From assembly GCF_900168065.1 (NCBI RefSeq), contig NZ_FUZZ01000001.1, positions 806,001 through 870,000 of the forward strand: DNA of 64,000 nt, in the 5' to 3' direction. This document shows, one piece after another, positions 1-8,430 of this stretch (the stretch's first letter is position 1; each line of letters begins with the position of its first letter). The DNA comes from Chitinophaga ginsengisegetis. Its GTDB lineage: Bacteria > Bacteroidota > Bacteroidia > Chitinophagales > Chitinophagaceae. The notes below the pieces were generated by a model. The model was not told where the DNA came from. It did no database searches and saw only the letters and a list, made by a program, of their open reading frames with translations. Made by a program: the position numbers and the translations under genes.

Positions 1-1
1 C

Positions 2-709
2 GGTTCAGGCATTGGCCTGGCCATCGCTGAAAAGTTTGTGGAGCAGGGTATTGAAGTGGTGATTGCCGGAAGAAACCAGGAAAGACTGGATGCGGCCCAA
101 CAAAAGCTGGGAGCGCTGTGTCATGCGATAGCGTGTGACGTAACTGATCTTGCCGCCATCCCGGGTTTTGTACAGGGAGTAATTGACCGCTACGGTCCTG
201 TAGATATACTGGTGAACAACGCCGGCGCCAATATGAAAAAGGATTTTACGGAAGTAACGGACGAAGATTTTCAGCAGATAATCCTTACCAATCTTACGGC
301 CGTTTTTGCGATGAGCCGTGAAGTGGTAAAAAACATGCTGCAGCAACAGGCGGGTTGCATCATCCATATCAGCTCTATGGCTGCGCAGTATGGCATCCCA
401 AAAGTGATTGCCTATTCCGCCAGCAAATCTGCTATTGACGGGATGACCCGGGCGATGGCCGTGGAGCTGTCGCCCAAAGGTATACGCGTAAATGCCATTG
501 CCCCGGGGTTTATTTATTCCGATATGACCGCAAAGGCATTGGACAGTGACCCGGAAAGAAAAGCAAAAGTATTTGGCAGAACACCGATGGGAACAATGGG
601 GCAACCTGCCGACATCGGCGAGGCGGCCTGGTTCCTTGCCAGTGATGCGGCCAAATTTGTTACGGGCGTAGTATTGCCTGTAGATGGCGGAAACAGTATT
701 GGTTTTTAG
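2..709 (+). CDS. SDR family oxidoreductase (5' end outside window)
   Basis: NAD(P)-dependent short-chain dehydrogenase, cut at its 5' end by the window edge. The frame is open from base 2 and begins inside the Rossmann nucleotide-binding loop (GSGIG), so only about 15 residues are missing. The NNAG motif follows, then the catalytic Ser and the Y-x-x-x-K pair in YSASK. The tail VDGGNSIGF is typical of gluconate 5-dehydrogenase/glucose 1-dehydrogenase-like members. Substrate cannot be read from sequence. A GH115 glucuronidase relic and an O-acetylesterase downstream make a sugar-acid substrate plausible (inference). An apparent GTG start at 38 is internal and not the real start. Confidence 0.9.
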   Translation, partial: GSGIGLAIAEKFVEQGIEVVIAGRNQERLDAAQQKLGALCHAIACDVTDLAAIPGFVQGVIDRYGPVDILVNNAGANMKKDFTEVTDEDFQQIILTNLTAVFAMSREVVKNMLQQQAGCIIHISSMAAQYGIPKVIAYSASKSAIDGMTRAMAVELSPKGIRVNAIAPGFIYSDMTAKALDSDPERKAKVFGRTPMGTMGQPADIGEAAWFLASDAAKFVTGVVLPVDGGNSIGF

Positions 710-726
710 TAACCCTTCACCGATGA

Positions 727-861
727 AAAGGAGATTTCACCATCCATACTTATTGCTCTCCAACATTGAATTTCCACGGCCTGGAAAACGGCTTGCAGTA
801 TGCGATATCCGTTGACGATGAAGCGCCGCAAATGATCAGCATCTCCCTTTTTTTTTTATAA
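727..861 (+). pseudogene. Relic of a GH115 alpha-glucuronidase (C-terminal scrap)
   Basis: About 44 codons without a start, opening right after a stop at 724-726 and ending in TAA at 859-861. The translation includes SPTLNF, then GLQYAISVDDEAPQ, which matches the C-terminal domain of GH115 alpha-glucuronidases (pattern SPTLNF..GLRYAVSxDDxPPQ). The residues that should come before and after are absent, and a T-run at 850-857 lies at the right-hand junction. I read it as what remains after deletion of a GH115 gene between the SDR and the esterase. The family match is from memory of the motif, not from a search. Confidence 0.6.
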
Positions 862-871
862 AGTTCCTGAT

Positions 872-2791
872 ATGAAAAAATTAATACTCCTCCAGTTATT
901 CCTTCTCGCTGTATTCAGCGGGTCCGCACAGTTGAAGTTACCCCGGCTTATCCGCGACAGTATGATCCTTCAAAGGGATGAAAAAATAAAATTGTGGGGA
1001 TGGGCCACCGGCAATGAAAAGGTGCAGATCCGTTTCAATGGTAAAACATACCAGACCAAAGCGGATGCAGACGGTAACTGGGCGGTGCATTTACCACCTA
1101 CCAAAGCCGGCGGCCCGTACAACATGGAGATTACTGCAGGTAATAAAATTACCCTGCATGATATTTTGTTTGGAGATGTATGGTTTTGCAGCGGGCAGTC
1201 GAACATGGTGCATCAATTGAATATTCACGACGTCACCTATGCCAGCGAAATTGCCGCCGCGAATTACCCGGAGATCCGGCAGTTCCTGGTACCCGGAGGT
1301 ACCAGCTTATCCGGTCCTCAGTCCGACCTGCCTGGCGGTTCCTGGAAACCTGCTATCGGGGAAGATGTCAGGCCGTTTTCAGCGGTAGCTTATTTCTTTG
1401 CAAAAAAACTCTACGAAAAATATAAAGTACCTATAGGCATCATTAATGCCAGCGTGGGCGGCACGCCAATTGAAGCATGGATGAGTGAAGAAGGTTTGAA
1501 AGCCTTCCCGGCGCCAACTGCAACGATCCAAAAAAATAAAGACACCGCTTATCTCAATAGCTTCAAACGAGCCCCGGCAAACACCATCAAACCTCCGGCA
1601 GACGCAGGATTGACGGGAAGCTACAAATGGTACGATGCCGCCTATATCCCCAAAGGATGGCGCAGGATCAATATTCCCGGTTACTGGGAAGACCAGGGCA
1701 TCAAAGACCTGAATGGTGTGGTGTGGTACCGCAGGGAAATAGAGATCCCCGCTGCGATGGCCGGCAAACCCGCCAAAGTGTTCCTCGGGCGGATCGTAGA
1801 TGCAGATGAACTTTACATCAACGGTCAACAGGTGGGGCGCACTACTTACCTGTATCCGCAACGCAGGTACCAGGTGCCTGCGGAGCTGCTGAAAGCGGGT
1901 AAAAACCTGTTTGTGGTAAGGGTTACCAATAACAGCGGCAAAGGCGGTTTTGTACCGGATAAACCTTACTGTATTTTTTCAGGCACAGATACCATTGATT
2001 TAAAAGGCGACTGGCACTATAAAGTGGGCGCGGCTTTTCCTCCATTGCCCCGCGAAAACTTTACTGCGGGCATCAACCTGCAAAATCAACCGGCGGCGTT
2101 GTATAACGCGATGGTGTTTCCGGAACTCAATTATACCATAAAAGGATTTTGCTGGTACCAGGGCGAGAGCAATGCCGGTGAACCCAAACAGTATGCTAAG
2201 CTGCTACCGGCCCTGATCAGCGACTGGAGAGCTAAATGGAACCAGGGGCCGCTCCCCTTTCTCTATGTACAGCTGCCGGGGTTTATGGATTATACCTATC
2301 TGCCAACTGAAAGCAGCTGGGCCATGTTCAGGGAATCGCAATTCAAAGCGTTGTCTGTTCCAAATACGGGAATGGCGGTAGCGATTGACCTCGGCGAGTG
2401 GAACGACATTCATCCGGATAATAAAAAAGAAGCAGGCGAACGCCTGGCCCTTGCTGCTATGAAAGTAGCTTATAAAGAAAATATTACTTCCAGCGGTCCG
2501 CTTTATCAATCATCTGTAGTGGAAGGGAATAAAATCGTTGTCAGCTTCACCGATGCCGGCAGTGGATTGATCACCAATGATGGCGAAATGCCCGCCACCT
2601 TTGAGATTGCGGGCGCTGATAAGAAATTTGTATGCGCCAGTGCGAAAGTAGAAGGGAACAAAGTGATAGTGTGGAGCGATGAAATCAGTGTACCCAGGTA
2701 CGTTCGTTATGCGTGGTCCGACAACCCGGTGAACCCTAATTTGTATAACCGGGAGCTGCTGCCCGCATCACCCTTCAGAACGGATGAGTAA
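872..2791 (+). CDS. Sialate O-acetylesterase family protein (SGNH hydrolase)
   Basis: Secreted 639-residue carbohydrate O-acetylesterase. It has a signal peptide (residues 1-19, ending GSAQ) and an N-terminal beta-rich part. The SGNH nucleophile motif CSGQSNM carries Ser110. A GH2-like jelly-roll insert lies at about 260-400 (WYRREIEIP, DADELYINGQQVG), then the second half of the esterase domain with WYQGESNA and the catalytic-His region IHPDNK. Length and domain order are normal for the Bacteroidota family. Members remove acetyl groups from sialic acids or, in hemicellulose loci, from xylan side chains. The GH115 relic just upstream favours an acetylated glucuronoxylan role here (inference). 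Confidence 0.9.
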   Translation: MKKLILLQLFLLAVFSGSAQLKLPRLIRDSMILQRDEKIKLWGWATGNEKVQIRFNGKTYQTKADADGNWAVHLPPTKAGGPYNMEITAGNKITLHDILFGDVWFCSGQSNMVHQLNIHDVTYASEIAAANYPEIRQFLVPGGTSLSGPQSDLPGGSWKPAIGEDVRPFSAVAYFFAKKLYEKYKVPIGIINASVGGTPIEAWMSEEGLKAFPAPTATIQKNKDTAYLNSFKRAPANTIKPPADAGLTGSYKWYDAAYIPKGWRRINIPGYWEDQGIKDLNGVVWYRREIEIPAAMAGKPAKVFLGRIVDADELYINGQQVGRTTYLYPQRRYQVPAELLKAGKNLFVVRVTNNSGKGGFVPDKPYCIFSGTDTIDLKGDWHYKVGAAFPPLPRENFTAGINLQNQPAALYNAMVFPELNYTIKGFCWYQGESNAGEPKQYAKLLPALISDWRAKWNQGPLPFLYVQLPGFMDYTYLPTESSWAMFRESQFKALSVPNTGMAVAIDLGEWNDIHPDNKKEAGERLALAAMKVAYKENITSSGPLYQSSVVEGNKIVVSFTDAGSGLITNDGEMPATFEIAGADKKFVCASAKVEGNKVIVWSDEISVPRYVRYAWSDNPVNPNLYNRELLPASPFRTDE

Positions 2792-2800
2792 GGGCGGGGA

Positions 2801-3544
2801 TTATTCGTAGTATTCTTTCAGCAGGCTTTTTCTTTCTTTTGTTTCAAGGTTGATGTAGTCAAATCTTTTGTATTGACAGAAGGAGCCCATCTCTTTGTCG
2901 CCATTAATAAAGATAGCGCCTGCGAGTATCACGTATTTACATGGATAGCTCGTTTCTTTCACCAGCACTTCCATGCGCCGGTCGATGGCTTCGTACATTA
3001 CTTCCGTGGCCTCAAATATCTGGTTCTTTGCAGCTGTGATGCGGTATTTGTTATGCAGAAAAATCTGTTCAATGGTGTTCATCTGGAAATCCAGGGAACT
3101 GATATTGCCATCGATGATTTCGTTGTTTAACAGTTTGTTCAGCGCTCCTTTGGCCGCGCCGCAGCAGGCGGAGTTGCCGGATTGGCCGATACGGCTGATT
3201 TCACCAATGGTGCCATCTTTGGTGATGCCGATGTGCGGCGCGTAGAAGATGATGACGGCGCCGTTTTCCGGTACATGGTGGGCAAATGCGTTCATTCCTG
3301 TGATGCCTGCAAAAGGAAAGCCATTCAATCCGCCGAGGTGAAAGGGCCCAAGCATTTCGTATGCCCGTGGGGGATATTGTATCGCATTCACATCATCGCA
3401 ACACATACTATCGGCATGCATCAGCTGATGCGGCTTTAAGTCCAGGTGCTTTTCAATGGTATCCAGTAAACGGTTAACTGTATCAATGGAAGTCAGCGCC
3501 CGGGGATACCATTTTCTCACGGTAGTAAGATGCTCGTTACTCAT
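2801..3544 (-). CDS. LCIB/theta-type carbonic anhydrase-like protein
   Basis: Cytoplasmic 247-residue protein without signal peptide or membrane segment. It shows the hallmarks of the LCIB/C carbonic anhydrase domain: a Cys-Cys-Asp-Asp-Val-Asn segment at 48-53, LGGLNGFPFAGITG at 70-83, FAHHVPENG at 87-95, APHIG with His104, and SACCGAA with Cys127/128. In the family a Cys, a His and a second Cys bind zinc and an Asp-Arg pair assists. All have candidates here (C48/49, H104, C127/128, D50, R118), so an active CO2/bicarbonate interconverting enzyme is likely. It is the last gene of an operon, 5 bp after the bestrophin stop. The assignment is from motif recognition; activity is inferred. Confidence 0.78.
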   Translation of the reverse strand: MSNEHLTTVRKWYPRALTSIDTVNRLLDTIEKHLDLKPHQLMHADSMCCDDVNAIQYPPRAYEMLGPFHLGGLNGFPFAGITGMNAFAHHVPENGAVIIFYAPHIGITKDGTIGEISRIGQSGNSACCGAAKGALNKLLNNEIIDGNISSLDFQMNTIEQIFLHNKYRITAAKNQIFEATEVMYEAIDRRMEVLVKETSYPCKYVILAGAIFINGDKEMGSFCQYKRFDYINLETKERKSLLKEYYE

Positions 3545-3549
3545 GTTTA

Positions 3550-4566
3550 TTACATTAAGATGTTGTTAATAGCAGTGATGGGTGCGGGTAAATCTTTCTG
3601 GCCTAATATCTCTCTTACATCTATTTCAATATTCCGGCTGATCTGTGTAATGGGGACGTCGTTGGCATTTCCTTCAAAAGGATTTTCTGTGCTTTCTCCT
3701 ATCTGTTCCAATACCAGGAATACCCAGCCAATCAATATACTGAAGGGGATGGTGAGCCAGATGATACCATCTCCAAACTTCTCTCCCAGCTTGGAAAACT
3801 CACCGATAAAACCTAAAGGCAACAGGGCACAAAAGGCAAACGTAAAGTAGAGGTTGATGCTGGAAAACTGCCGTGGATAGGGGAAGTTTTTGATGCGTTC
3901 TGCTTTACCCTGGTTGTCGTATAAGTCCTTCAACTGATTTTCCAGCGCTACATAATTATAATCCGATATATTGGCGGCTTCATTCAAACTTCTTAATTGT
4001 GCTGACTGAAGGGCAATGAGCTGGGTGGCCCTGTTTTTGGCAGATAGTATCTGCTGCCGCTCTTCTTCCGGTAAAAACGCTTTCAGTTCTTCTTCCAAAC
4101 TACTTTCCCATTCGGGTACTTTATAGTATTTCAGGTATGCACGGTTGTAACTTCTTGTTTTTACATTCTCCCAGCTTTTTATTTCCCGTAACTGGAAACG
4201 AAGCGCTGTAAGCCATGCAAAGTGGCGATAGATGATTTGCTGATGTAATGCGGCCTCCTGGTTTTTATCTGTTACTCTTATAAAATCCCTGACCATAATG
4301 CCAAACGCGCGGCTGCTGTTTATGATAGCGCCGTAGATTTGCCGGGCTTCCCAGGTACGGTTATAGGTTTGTGTGTTTCTGAATCCGGAGATGAAGGCTG
4401 CGGCGGTACCCAGCAATGCCACCGGCACCCAGGGAATAGCGAGCCATTTCCAGTTAAAAAAATAAAACAACAGCGTAGGAACCATGCTTAAAACCAGCAT
4501 GGTGTAAATCTTCGTTTGCGTCCACGGAATGAAGTGTTGTAATCTATAACGGCTTGCTGTGTTCAT
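3550..4566 (-). CDS. Bestrophin family anion channel
   Basis: Inner-membrane protein of 338 residues, close to the usual length of bacterial bestrophins. Hydrophobic pairs lie at about residues 20-65 and 230-285. Family signatures are seen: RNTQTYNRTWEAR at about 63-75, and near the C-terminus NPFEGNANDVPIT followed by an amphipathic helix. Bestrophins form pentameric channels. Eukaryotic and algal members conduct chloride and bicarbonate, while some bacterial ones conduct cations, so selectivity is open. Its start lies inside the end of the K+ channel gene (23-bp overlap) and its stop is 5 bp before the carbonic anhydrase, so the three are probably co-translated. That context favours bicarbonate (inference). 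Confidence 0.88.
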   Translation of the reverse strand: MNTASRYRLQHFIPWTQTKIYTMLVLSMVPTLLFYFFNWKWLAIPWVPVALLGTAAAFISGFRNTQTYNRTWEARQIYGAIINSSRAFGIMVRDFIRVTDKNQEAALHQQIIYRHFAWLTALRFQLREIKSWENVKTRSYNRAYLKYYKVPEWESSLEEELKAFLPEEERQQILSAKNRATQLIALQSAQLRSLNEAANISDYNYVALENQLKDLYDNQGKAERIKNFPYPRQFSSINLYFTFAFCALLPLGFIGEFSKLGEKFGDGIIWLTIPFSILIGWVFLVLEQIGESTENPFEGNANDVPITQISRNIEIDVREILGQKDLPAPITAINNILM

Positions 4567-5233
4567 CTGTGCTGTTTTTTGAAGAAAATTTACTGATGAT
4601 GATTCCTACCAGTACCACGGTATAAAACTGTCCGGCAATACCAAAAACGGAGGTGATCAGCTTTGTGTAATGCGCACTGGGTGTGATGTCGCCAAAACCT
4701 ATACTGGTTAATGTAATACTGCTGAAATATACCAGGTCCACATAGGTGGCAGCGGGGTTTGACATATCAATGCCCTTGAACGAAGCAGGGTTCTGATAGA
4801 GGAAATACTGCAACAGGAAAGTAGATATTTCAATCAGCAACAGGTAACCGCAGGCGGAAGCAGAAATGATGTCGGCATTGATATAGCCCGGCCTGATCAG
4901 AAATCCTACTATCTGCCAGAAGATAAAAATAAAGAATACCACATAGGCCACATTCAGAAAAAGGAAATAGCCGGGATAGCGCCCCCAAAAACGCAGGCCG
5001 ATGGGTAAGGCCAGTACAAGCAGGAACAGGGCGTTCCGGGTGATGTTTTTCCATTCGCCTTTTCCAATAAAAACACCCACGCTTGCCAGGCCCAGGATAA
5101 GCATATTGATTGGCCAGATTACTTCTGTGTAAAAAGGCAGATCTTTTAAAAAGATCCCGATAAACAAATGCTGCATCAGGGCAATGAGCAACACTTCATA
5201 TTTATATTGCTGTAAGAATTGTTTTACGATCAT
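4544..5233 (-). CDS. Two-pore-helix type K+ channel (ion_trans_2)
   Basis: Membrane protein of 229 residues with about six hydrophobic segments. The last two flank a pore loop holding the selectivity filter T-S-I-G-F-G-D at residues 176-182, a K+ channel signature (TVGYGD class). There is no RCK/TrkA-N regulatory domain after the last helix, only about 15 polar residues, so gating must come from the membrane part. It is the first gene of the operon with bestrophin and carbonic anhydrase. A K+ channel next to an anion channel could balance charge during bicarbonate or chloride flow (inference). Confidence 0.88.
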   Translation of the reverse strand: MIVKQFLQQYKYEVLLIALMQHLFIGIFLKDLPFYTEVIWPINMLILGLASVGVFIGKGEWKNITRNALFLLVLALPIGLRFWGRYPGYFLFLNVAYVVFFIFIFWQIVGFLIRPGYINADIISASACGYLLLIEISTFLLQYFLYQNPASFKGIDMSNPAATYVDLVYFSSITLTSIGFGDITPSAHYTKLITSVFGIAGQFYTVVLVGIIISKFSSKNSTDEHSKPL

Positions 5234-5310
5234 CAGCGTGATGCTTGTCTAATGTCCGGATGACGGCTGTTTACTTGCTACTGATGATAAATATAAATTA
5301 AAAATCAAAG

Positions 5311-5338
5311 TCCCCCAACTTATTTAACAGCCGGGGGA
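5311..5338 (-). terminator. Candidate weak terminator after arsC
   Basis: TCCCCC at 5311-5316 pairs with GGGGGA at 5333-5338, with a 16-nt loop. On the minus strand it is followed by a T-rich stretch (complement of 5299-5310). It lies between the arsC stop and the K+ channel start, so it may separate the arsenic operon from the channel operon. The short stem makes this tentative. Confidence 0.4.
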
Positions 5339-5353
5339 ATTGAAGAAGAGATA

Positions 5354-5767
5354 TTACAGGTACTGCTCTACAAAACCTTTTGTATAATCCTTGATTATTT
5401 GGCGCACGCTTCTGAACTCAGACATGATCTGGTCTTCGCTGCCGGTAGCTTTGGCCGGATCAGGAAAGTTCTCGTGTAGCTTGATGGCAGAGGATGGGAA
5501 GAACGGGCATCTTTCTTTTGCATTATCGCATACGGTGATCACGTAATCGAAATCGATGCCCTTGTATTCATTGATGTTATTGGAAGTATGTGTGGAGATA
5601 TCAATTCCATCTTCCGCCATAGTGGCTATTGCGCGGGGATTTACGCCATGCGTTTCCACGCCTGCGCTGTAGATCTCCGCTTTATCTCCTGCAAAATGTC
5701 TCAGGTAGCCTTCTGCTATCTGGCTGCGGCAACTGTTGCCGGTGCAAAGCACTAATACTTTTTTCAT
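5354..5767 (-). CDS. arsC: Arsenate reductase, low-molecular-weight phosphatase fold
   Basis: Cytoplasmic 137-residue enzyme reducing arsenate to arsenite so that it can be exported. The N-terminal P-loop LCTGNSCRSQIAEG holds the nucleophilic Cys and the Arg of the CX5R motif. Further Cys residues near VCDNAKERCPFF fit the thioredoxin-coupled (S. aureus pI258-like) ArsC type. Length is normal for the family. It is the last gene of the ars operon, 16 bp after DUF6428. Confidence 0.93.
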   Translation of the reverse strand: MKKVLVLCTGNSCRSQIAEGYLRHFAGDKAEIYSAGVETHGVNPRAIATMAEDGIDISTHTSNNINEYKGIDFDYVITVCDNAKERCPFFPSSAIKLHENFPDPAKATGSEDQIMSEFRSVRQIIKDYTKGFVEQYL

Positions 5768-5783
5768 GGGTACATTTTATAAA

Positions 5784-6311
5784 TTAGCAGCAACCGCTTC
5801 CTGGTGTGCAGGATTGGCCGGCTTCCATTGTTACCGGTATTTCCAGCGTTTTTGTTTTTGGTGATCCGCAGGTGGCGCCACGATCCGTTGCTTTGCATTG
5901 GGTGGCATCCGGTTGCAGGTTTACGACCAGGTTCTCTCCTTCCAGCAGCAATTCTTTCGGATACATCTGGCGGGTATCAAATGCAGCGTTGCCAAATTCA
6001 ATCTTTACGATGGCTTTAGGATTCAGATCGAGGTTCCGTTCCACGAGATCCACTATTTTCATGGCTTTGTTAACTGCCATTGCGCGGTCTGTTTGTGCTT
6101 CTTCCGGTTCCCATAACTGCACGATGATCTCTGTCCAGGCATTTACCTTACCGCCGCAATCAACAGAAGTAATGGGCGCCTGTTTAATTTCGGTAATATG
6201 GTAAGAAGGAGCTACCAGTTTGTTGGCTGCATATTGAAACTGCAGGATTTGTTCAGGATGTTGTTGCAACTGGTCCTTAAAACTTTGCCAGGTCATTTTT
6301 GAATTACTCAT
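5784..6311 (-). CDS. DUF6428 family protein of ars operons
   Basis: Cytoplasmic 175-residue protein of unknown biochemical role. It starts with MTWQSFKDQL-type residues and has a conserved ITSVDCGGKVNAW segment with one Cys, and a Cys-rich tail (QCK..ATCGSP..QSCTPGSGCC) that could bind arsenite or another soft metal (inference). DUF6428 proteins are commonly found between arsC and ACR3 in Bacteroidota, as here. It starts 11 bp after the ACR3 gene. Confidence 0.82.
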   Translation of the reverse strand: MSNSKMTWQSFKDQLQQHPEQILQFQYAANKLVAPSYHITEIKQAPITSVDCGGKVNAWTEIIVQLWEPEEAQTDRAMAVNKAMKIVDLVERNLDLNPKAIVKIEFGNAAFDTRQMYPKELLLEGENLVVNLQPDATQCKATDRGATCGSPKTKTLEIPVTMEAGQSCTPGSGCC

Positions 6312-6322
6312 GGTATAAAAAT

Positions 6323-7417
6323 TTAAGTAGTTGTTGATATTGTATTAACGGGCGCTTCTACTCCGCCGCCATACCAGCGTTTACGGAGCCAGAAGGCAAC
6401 ATTTACGAGGGCAATGAGCGCCGGCACTTCCACCAGCGGTCCGATTACGCCTACAAAGGCTTGCCCGGAGTTGATGCCAAATACGCCGATGGCTACCGCG
6501 ATGGCCAGTTCAAAATTGTTGCCGGCAGCGGTGAAGGCAATAGAAGCATTTTTAGCATAATCGGCACCGGCGGCTTTTCCTAATGCAAAGCTCACCAGGA
6601 ACATGATGGCAAAATAGATCATCAGCGGGATGGCTATTCGTACCACGTCCATCGGGATTTGTACGATGAGTTCTCCTTTCAGGCTGAACATAACCACAAT
6701 GGTAAACAGCAGCGCAATCAGGGTAATGGGCGATATGAACGGAATGAATTTTTCCCGGAACCATGCTTCGCCTTTTAACGCGATCAGGCCGTACCTGCTG
6801 ATTACGCCTGCGGCGAATGGAATGCCGAGATAGATGCCAACGCTTTTTGCAATTTCACCGATGGAAACGGCTACCGTTATGCCTTTCATACCAAAAACCG
6901 TTGGCAGCCAGGTAATAAATACATATGCATAAACGCTGTAGAGCAGCACCTGGAAAATACTGTTGAGTGCTACCAGTCCGGCTGCGTACTCACGGCTCCC
7001 GTCTGCCAGTTCGTTCCAAACGATCACCATGGCGATACACCGGGCAAGACCGATCAGGATAAGTCCGGTCATATATTCCGGGTATCCGTGCAGGAACAAT
7101 ACTGCGAGGCCAAACATCAGCACCGGGCCAATCACCCAGTTGAGCAACAGCGACAGGGATAGTACCTTTGTATTGCGGAATACCTCGTTCATTTTATCGT
7201 ACTTCACTTTTGCCAGGGGCGGGTACATCATCAGTATTAATCCTATTGCCAGCGGAATGTTGGTGGTGCCGGTTGAAAAGGAGTTGATGAAGCCGGATGA
7301 AGAAGGAAAGAAATATCCTATGCCCACGCCAATGGCCATTGCCAGGAAGATCCATAAGGTAAGATACCTGTCTAAAAAGCCCAGTTTTTTGCGTTGTGCC
7401 GGATTACAGTTTTGCAT
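6323..7417 (-). CDS. arsB: ACR3-type arsenite efflux transporter
   Basis: Inner-membrane exporter of 364 residues with about ten transmembrane helices (BASS/ACR3 fold). The ACR3 signature [13 protein letters not shown] contains the functionally needed Cys. A second signature is [15 protein letters not shown]. It drives out the arsenite produced by ArsC using the proton gradient. Length and order are normal. The gene is sometimes called arsB in Bacteroidota annotation although it is not of the E. coli ArsB family; acr3 would be the stricter name. Confidence 0.94.
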   Translation of the reverse strand: MQNCNPAQRKKLGFLDRYLTLWIFLAMAIGVGIGYFFPSSSGFINSFSTGTTNIPLAIGLILMMYPPLAKVKYDKMNEVFRNTKVLSLSLLLNWVIGPVLMFGLAVLFLHGYPEYMTGLILIGLARCIAMVIVWNELADGSREYAAGLVALNSIFQVLLYSVYAYVFITWLPTVFGMKGITVAVSIGEIAKSVGIYLGIPFAAGVISRYGLIALKGEAWFREKFIPFISPITLIALLFTIVVMFSLKGELIVQIPMDVVRIAIPLMIYFAIMFLVSFALGKAAGADYAKNASIAFTAAGNNFELAIAVAIGVFGINSGQAFVGVIGPLVEVPALIALVNVAFWLRKRWYGGGVEAPVNTISTTT

Positions 7418-7441
7418 ATCAATAAGAAATAAGTTCGTTTG

Positions 7442-7930
7442 TTAAATACCGGTTTTGGTGCTTCGCTTTTCCAGCAGCAGGGTATCGCGCCACCGGTCGC
7501 CCATTTTGCCGATCTTTTCCCGCCGGCCTACCAGGCGGAAACCATTTGCTTCGTGGATCTGTATGCTGGCGGTATTTTCCGGGAAGATGCCTGCCTGCAA
7601 TGTCCAGATGCCATTCTCTTCACTTACTTCCACCAGCTTTTTCAGGAGGGCTTTCCCAACACCTTTGCCTCCTGCGTTTAAAGCAACGTATACACTTACT
7701 TCGGCTACGCCTGCGTAAACGCACCTGCCTGAAACCGGTGTAAGCGCCGCCCATCCGATCACCTGGTCGTTTTCCATTGCAACGAGGCGGCACTTGGAAA
7801 GATGGGATTTATCCCACTCTTCCCAGGTGGGAGCTGCAGTCTGAAAGGTGGCGTTACCAGTGGATATTCCTTCCTGGTAAATAGCGAGTACACTTGCTGC
7901 ATGATCGGCTGTCATTGGGTAAATGGTCAT
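7442..7930 (-). CDS. arsN: GNAT acetyltransferase of the ars operon (ArsN1/PAT-like)
   Basis: Cytoplasmic acetyltransferase of about 162 residues, resembling phosphinothricin N-acetyltransferase (IYQEGISTGNATFQT near the N-terminus; acetyl-CoA loop GGKGVGKALL; HEANGFRLVGRREKIGKM). ArsN1 relatives acetylate the organoarsenical antibiotic arsinothricin, and the location between arsR and ACR3 supports that role. I chose the ATG at 7930, since the family normally starts MTIxxM; an in-frame ATG at 7975 would add 15 unconserved residues. An ArsR-like palindrome lies 57 bp upstream of the chosen start. Confidence 0.83.
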   Translation of the reverse strand: MTIYPMTADHAASVLAIYQEGISTGNATFQTAAPTWEEWDKSHLSKCRLVAMENDQVIGWAALTPVSGRCVYAGVAEVSVYVALNAGGKGVGKALLKKLVEVSEENGIWTLQAGIFPENTASIQIHEANGFRLVGRREKIGKMGDRWRDTLLLEKRSTKTGI

Positions 7931-7986
7931 AGCTATTTGTGCATTGATTTTTACGAAACGGTTGTTTGCAGGCAACTCATTGTATC

Positions 7987-8002
7987 ATTGCAATATTGCG
8001 AT
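7987..8002 (-). promoter_or_regulatory. Internal ArsR-like operator
   Basis: ATTGCAATATTGCGAT is a 16-bp near-perfect inverted repeat lying between arsR and arsN. It is almost the same sequence as the palindrome in front of arsR at 8370-8385. This position would let ArsR control the resistance genes separately from itself. Seen directly; binding is inferred. Confidence 0.65.
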
Positions 8003-8020
8003 ATATATAAGCAAATTTTT

Positions 8021-8350
8021 TTAGCAGCAGGATTTCAGTTCCGCTACTTCTTTGAAAAAGGCGCCAAATATTTCACGATACTGGTTCCATACTTTTGGAT
8101 TGATACAATAGCATACGCTGGCTCCTTCAATGGTTCCCTGGATCAATCCTGCAGTTTTCAGCTCCTTCAGATGCTGGGAAGTGGTAGCCTGTGCGAGGCC
8201 AAGTTCCTCTACCAGGTCGCCGCACACGCAGGCATTCTTTTTCACGAGGTATTGCAAAATGGCTATCCTGGCGGGATGCGCCAGTGCTTTAGCCATGTTG
8301 GCAACGTCGTTCTGCTGTTTGGTGAATAAATCCGATTTGGTAGCTCCCAT
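8021..8350 (-). CDS. arsR: ArsR-family metalloregulator
   Basis: Winged-helix repressor of 109 residues heading the ars operon. The recognition region reads [23 protein letters not shown], in which CVC takes the place of the classic ELCVCDL arsenite-binding site. Extra Cys residues lie late in the protein (VCYC and a CC terminus), giving possible As(III) ligands. It probably releases DNA when arsenite binds. Palindromes just upstream (8370-8385) and downstream (7987-8002) are the likely operators. Confidence 0.92.
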   Translation of the reverse strand: MGATKSDLFTKQQNDVANMAKALAHPARIAILQYLVKKNACVCGDLVEELGLAQATTSQHLKELKTAGLIQGTIEGASVCYCINPKVWNQYREIFGAFFKEVAELKSCC

Positions 8351-8369
8351 AATATTATCTCATTAGCAC

Positions 8370-8385
8370 ATCGCAATATTACGAT
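8370..8385 (-). promoter_or_regulatory. ArsR-like operator upstream of arsR
   Basis: ATCGCAATATTACGAT, a 16-bp near-palindrome 20 bp before the arsR start codon. It shares 14 of 16 bases with the copy at 7987-8002. Spacing and repetition fit autoregulation by ArsR. Seen directly; binding is inferred. Confidence 0.68.
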
Positions 8386-8430
8386 TACTTTCTGATTCTC
8401 CAAAAAAAGTTGTTGTCTTAAAAAAAATAC

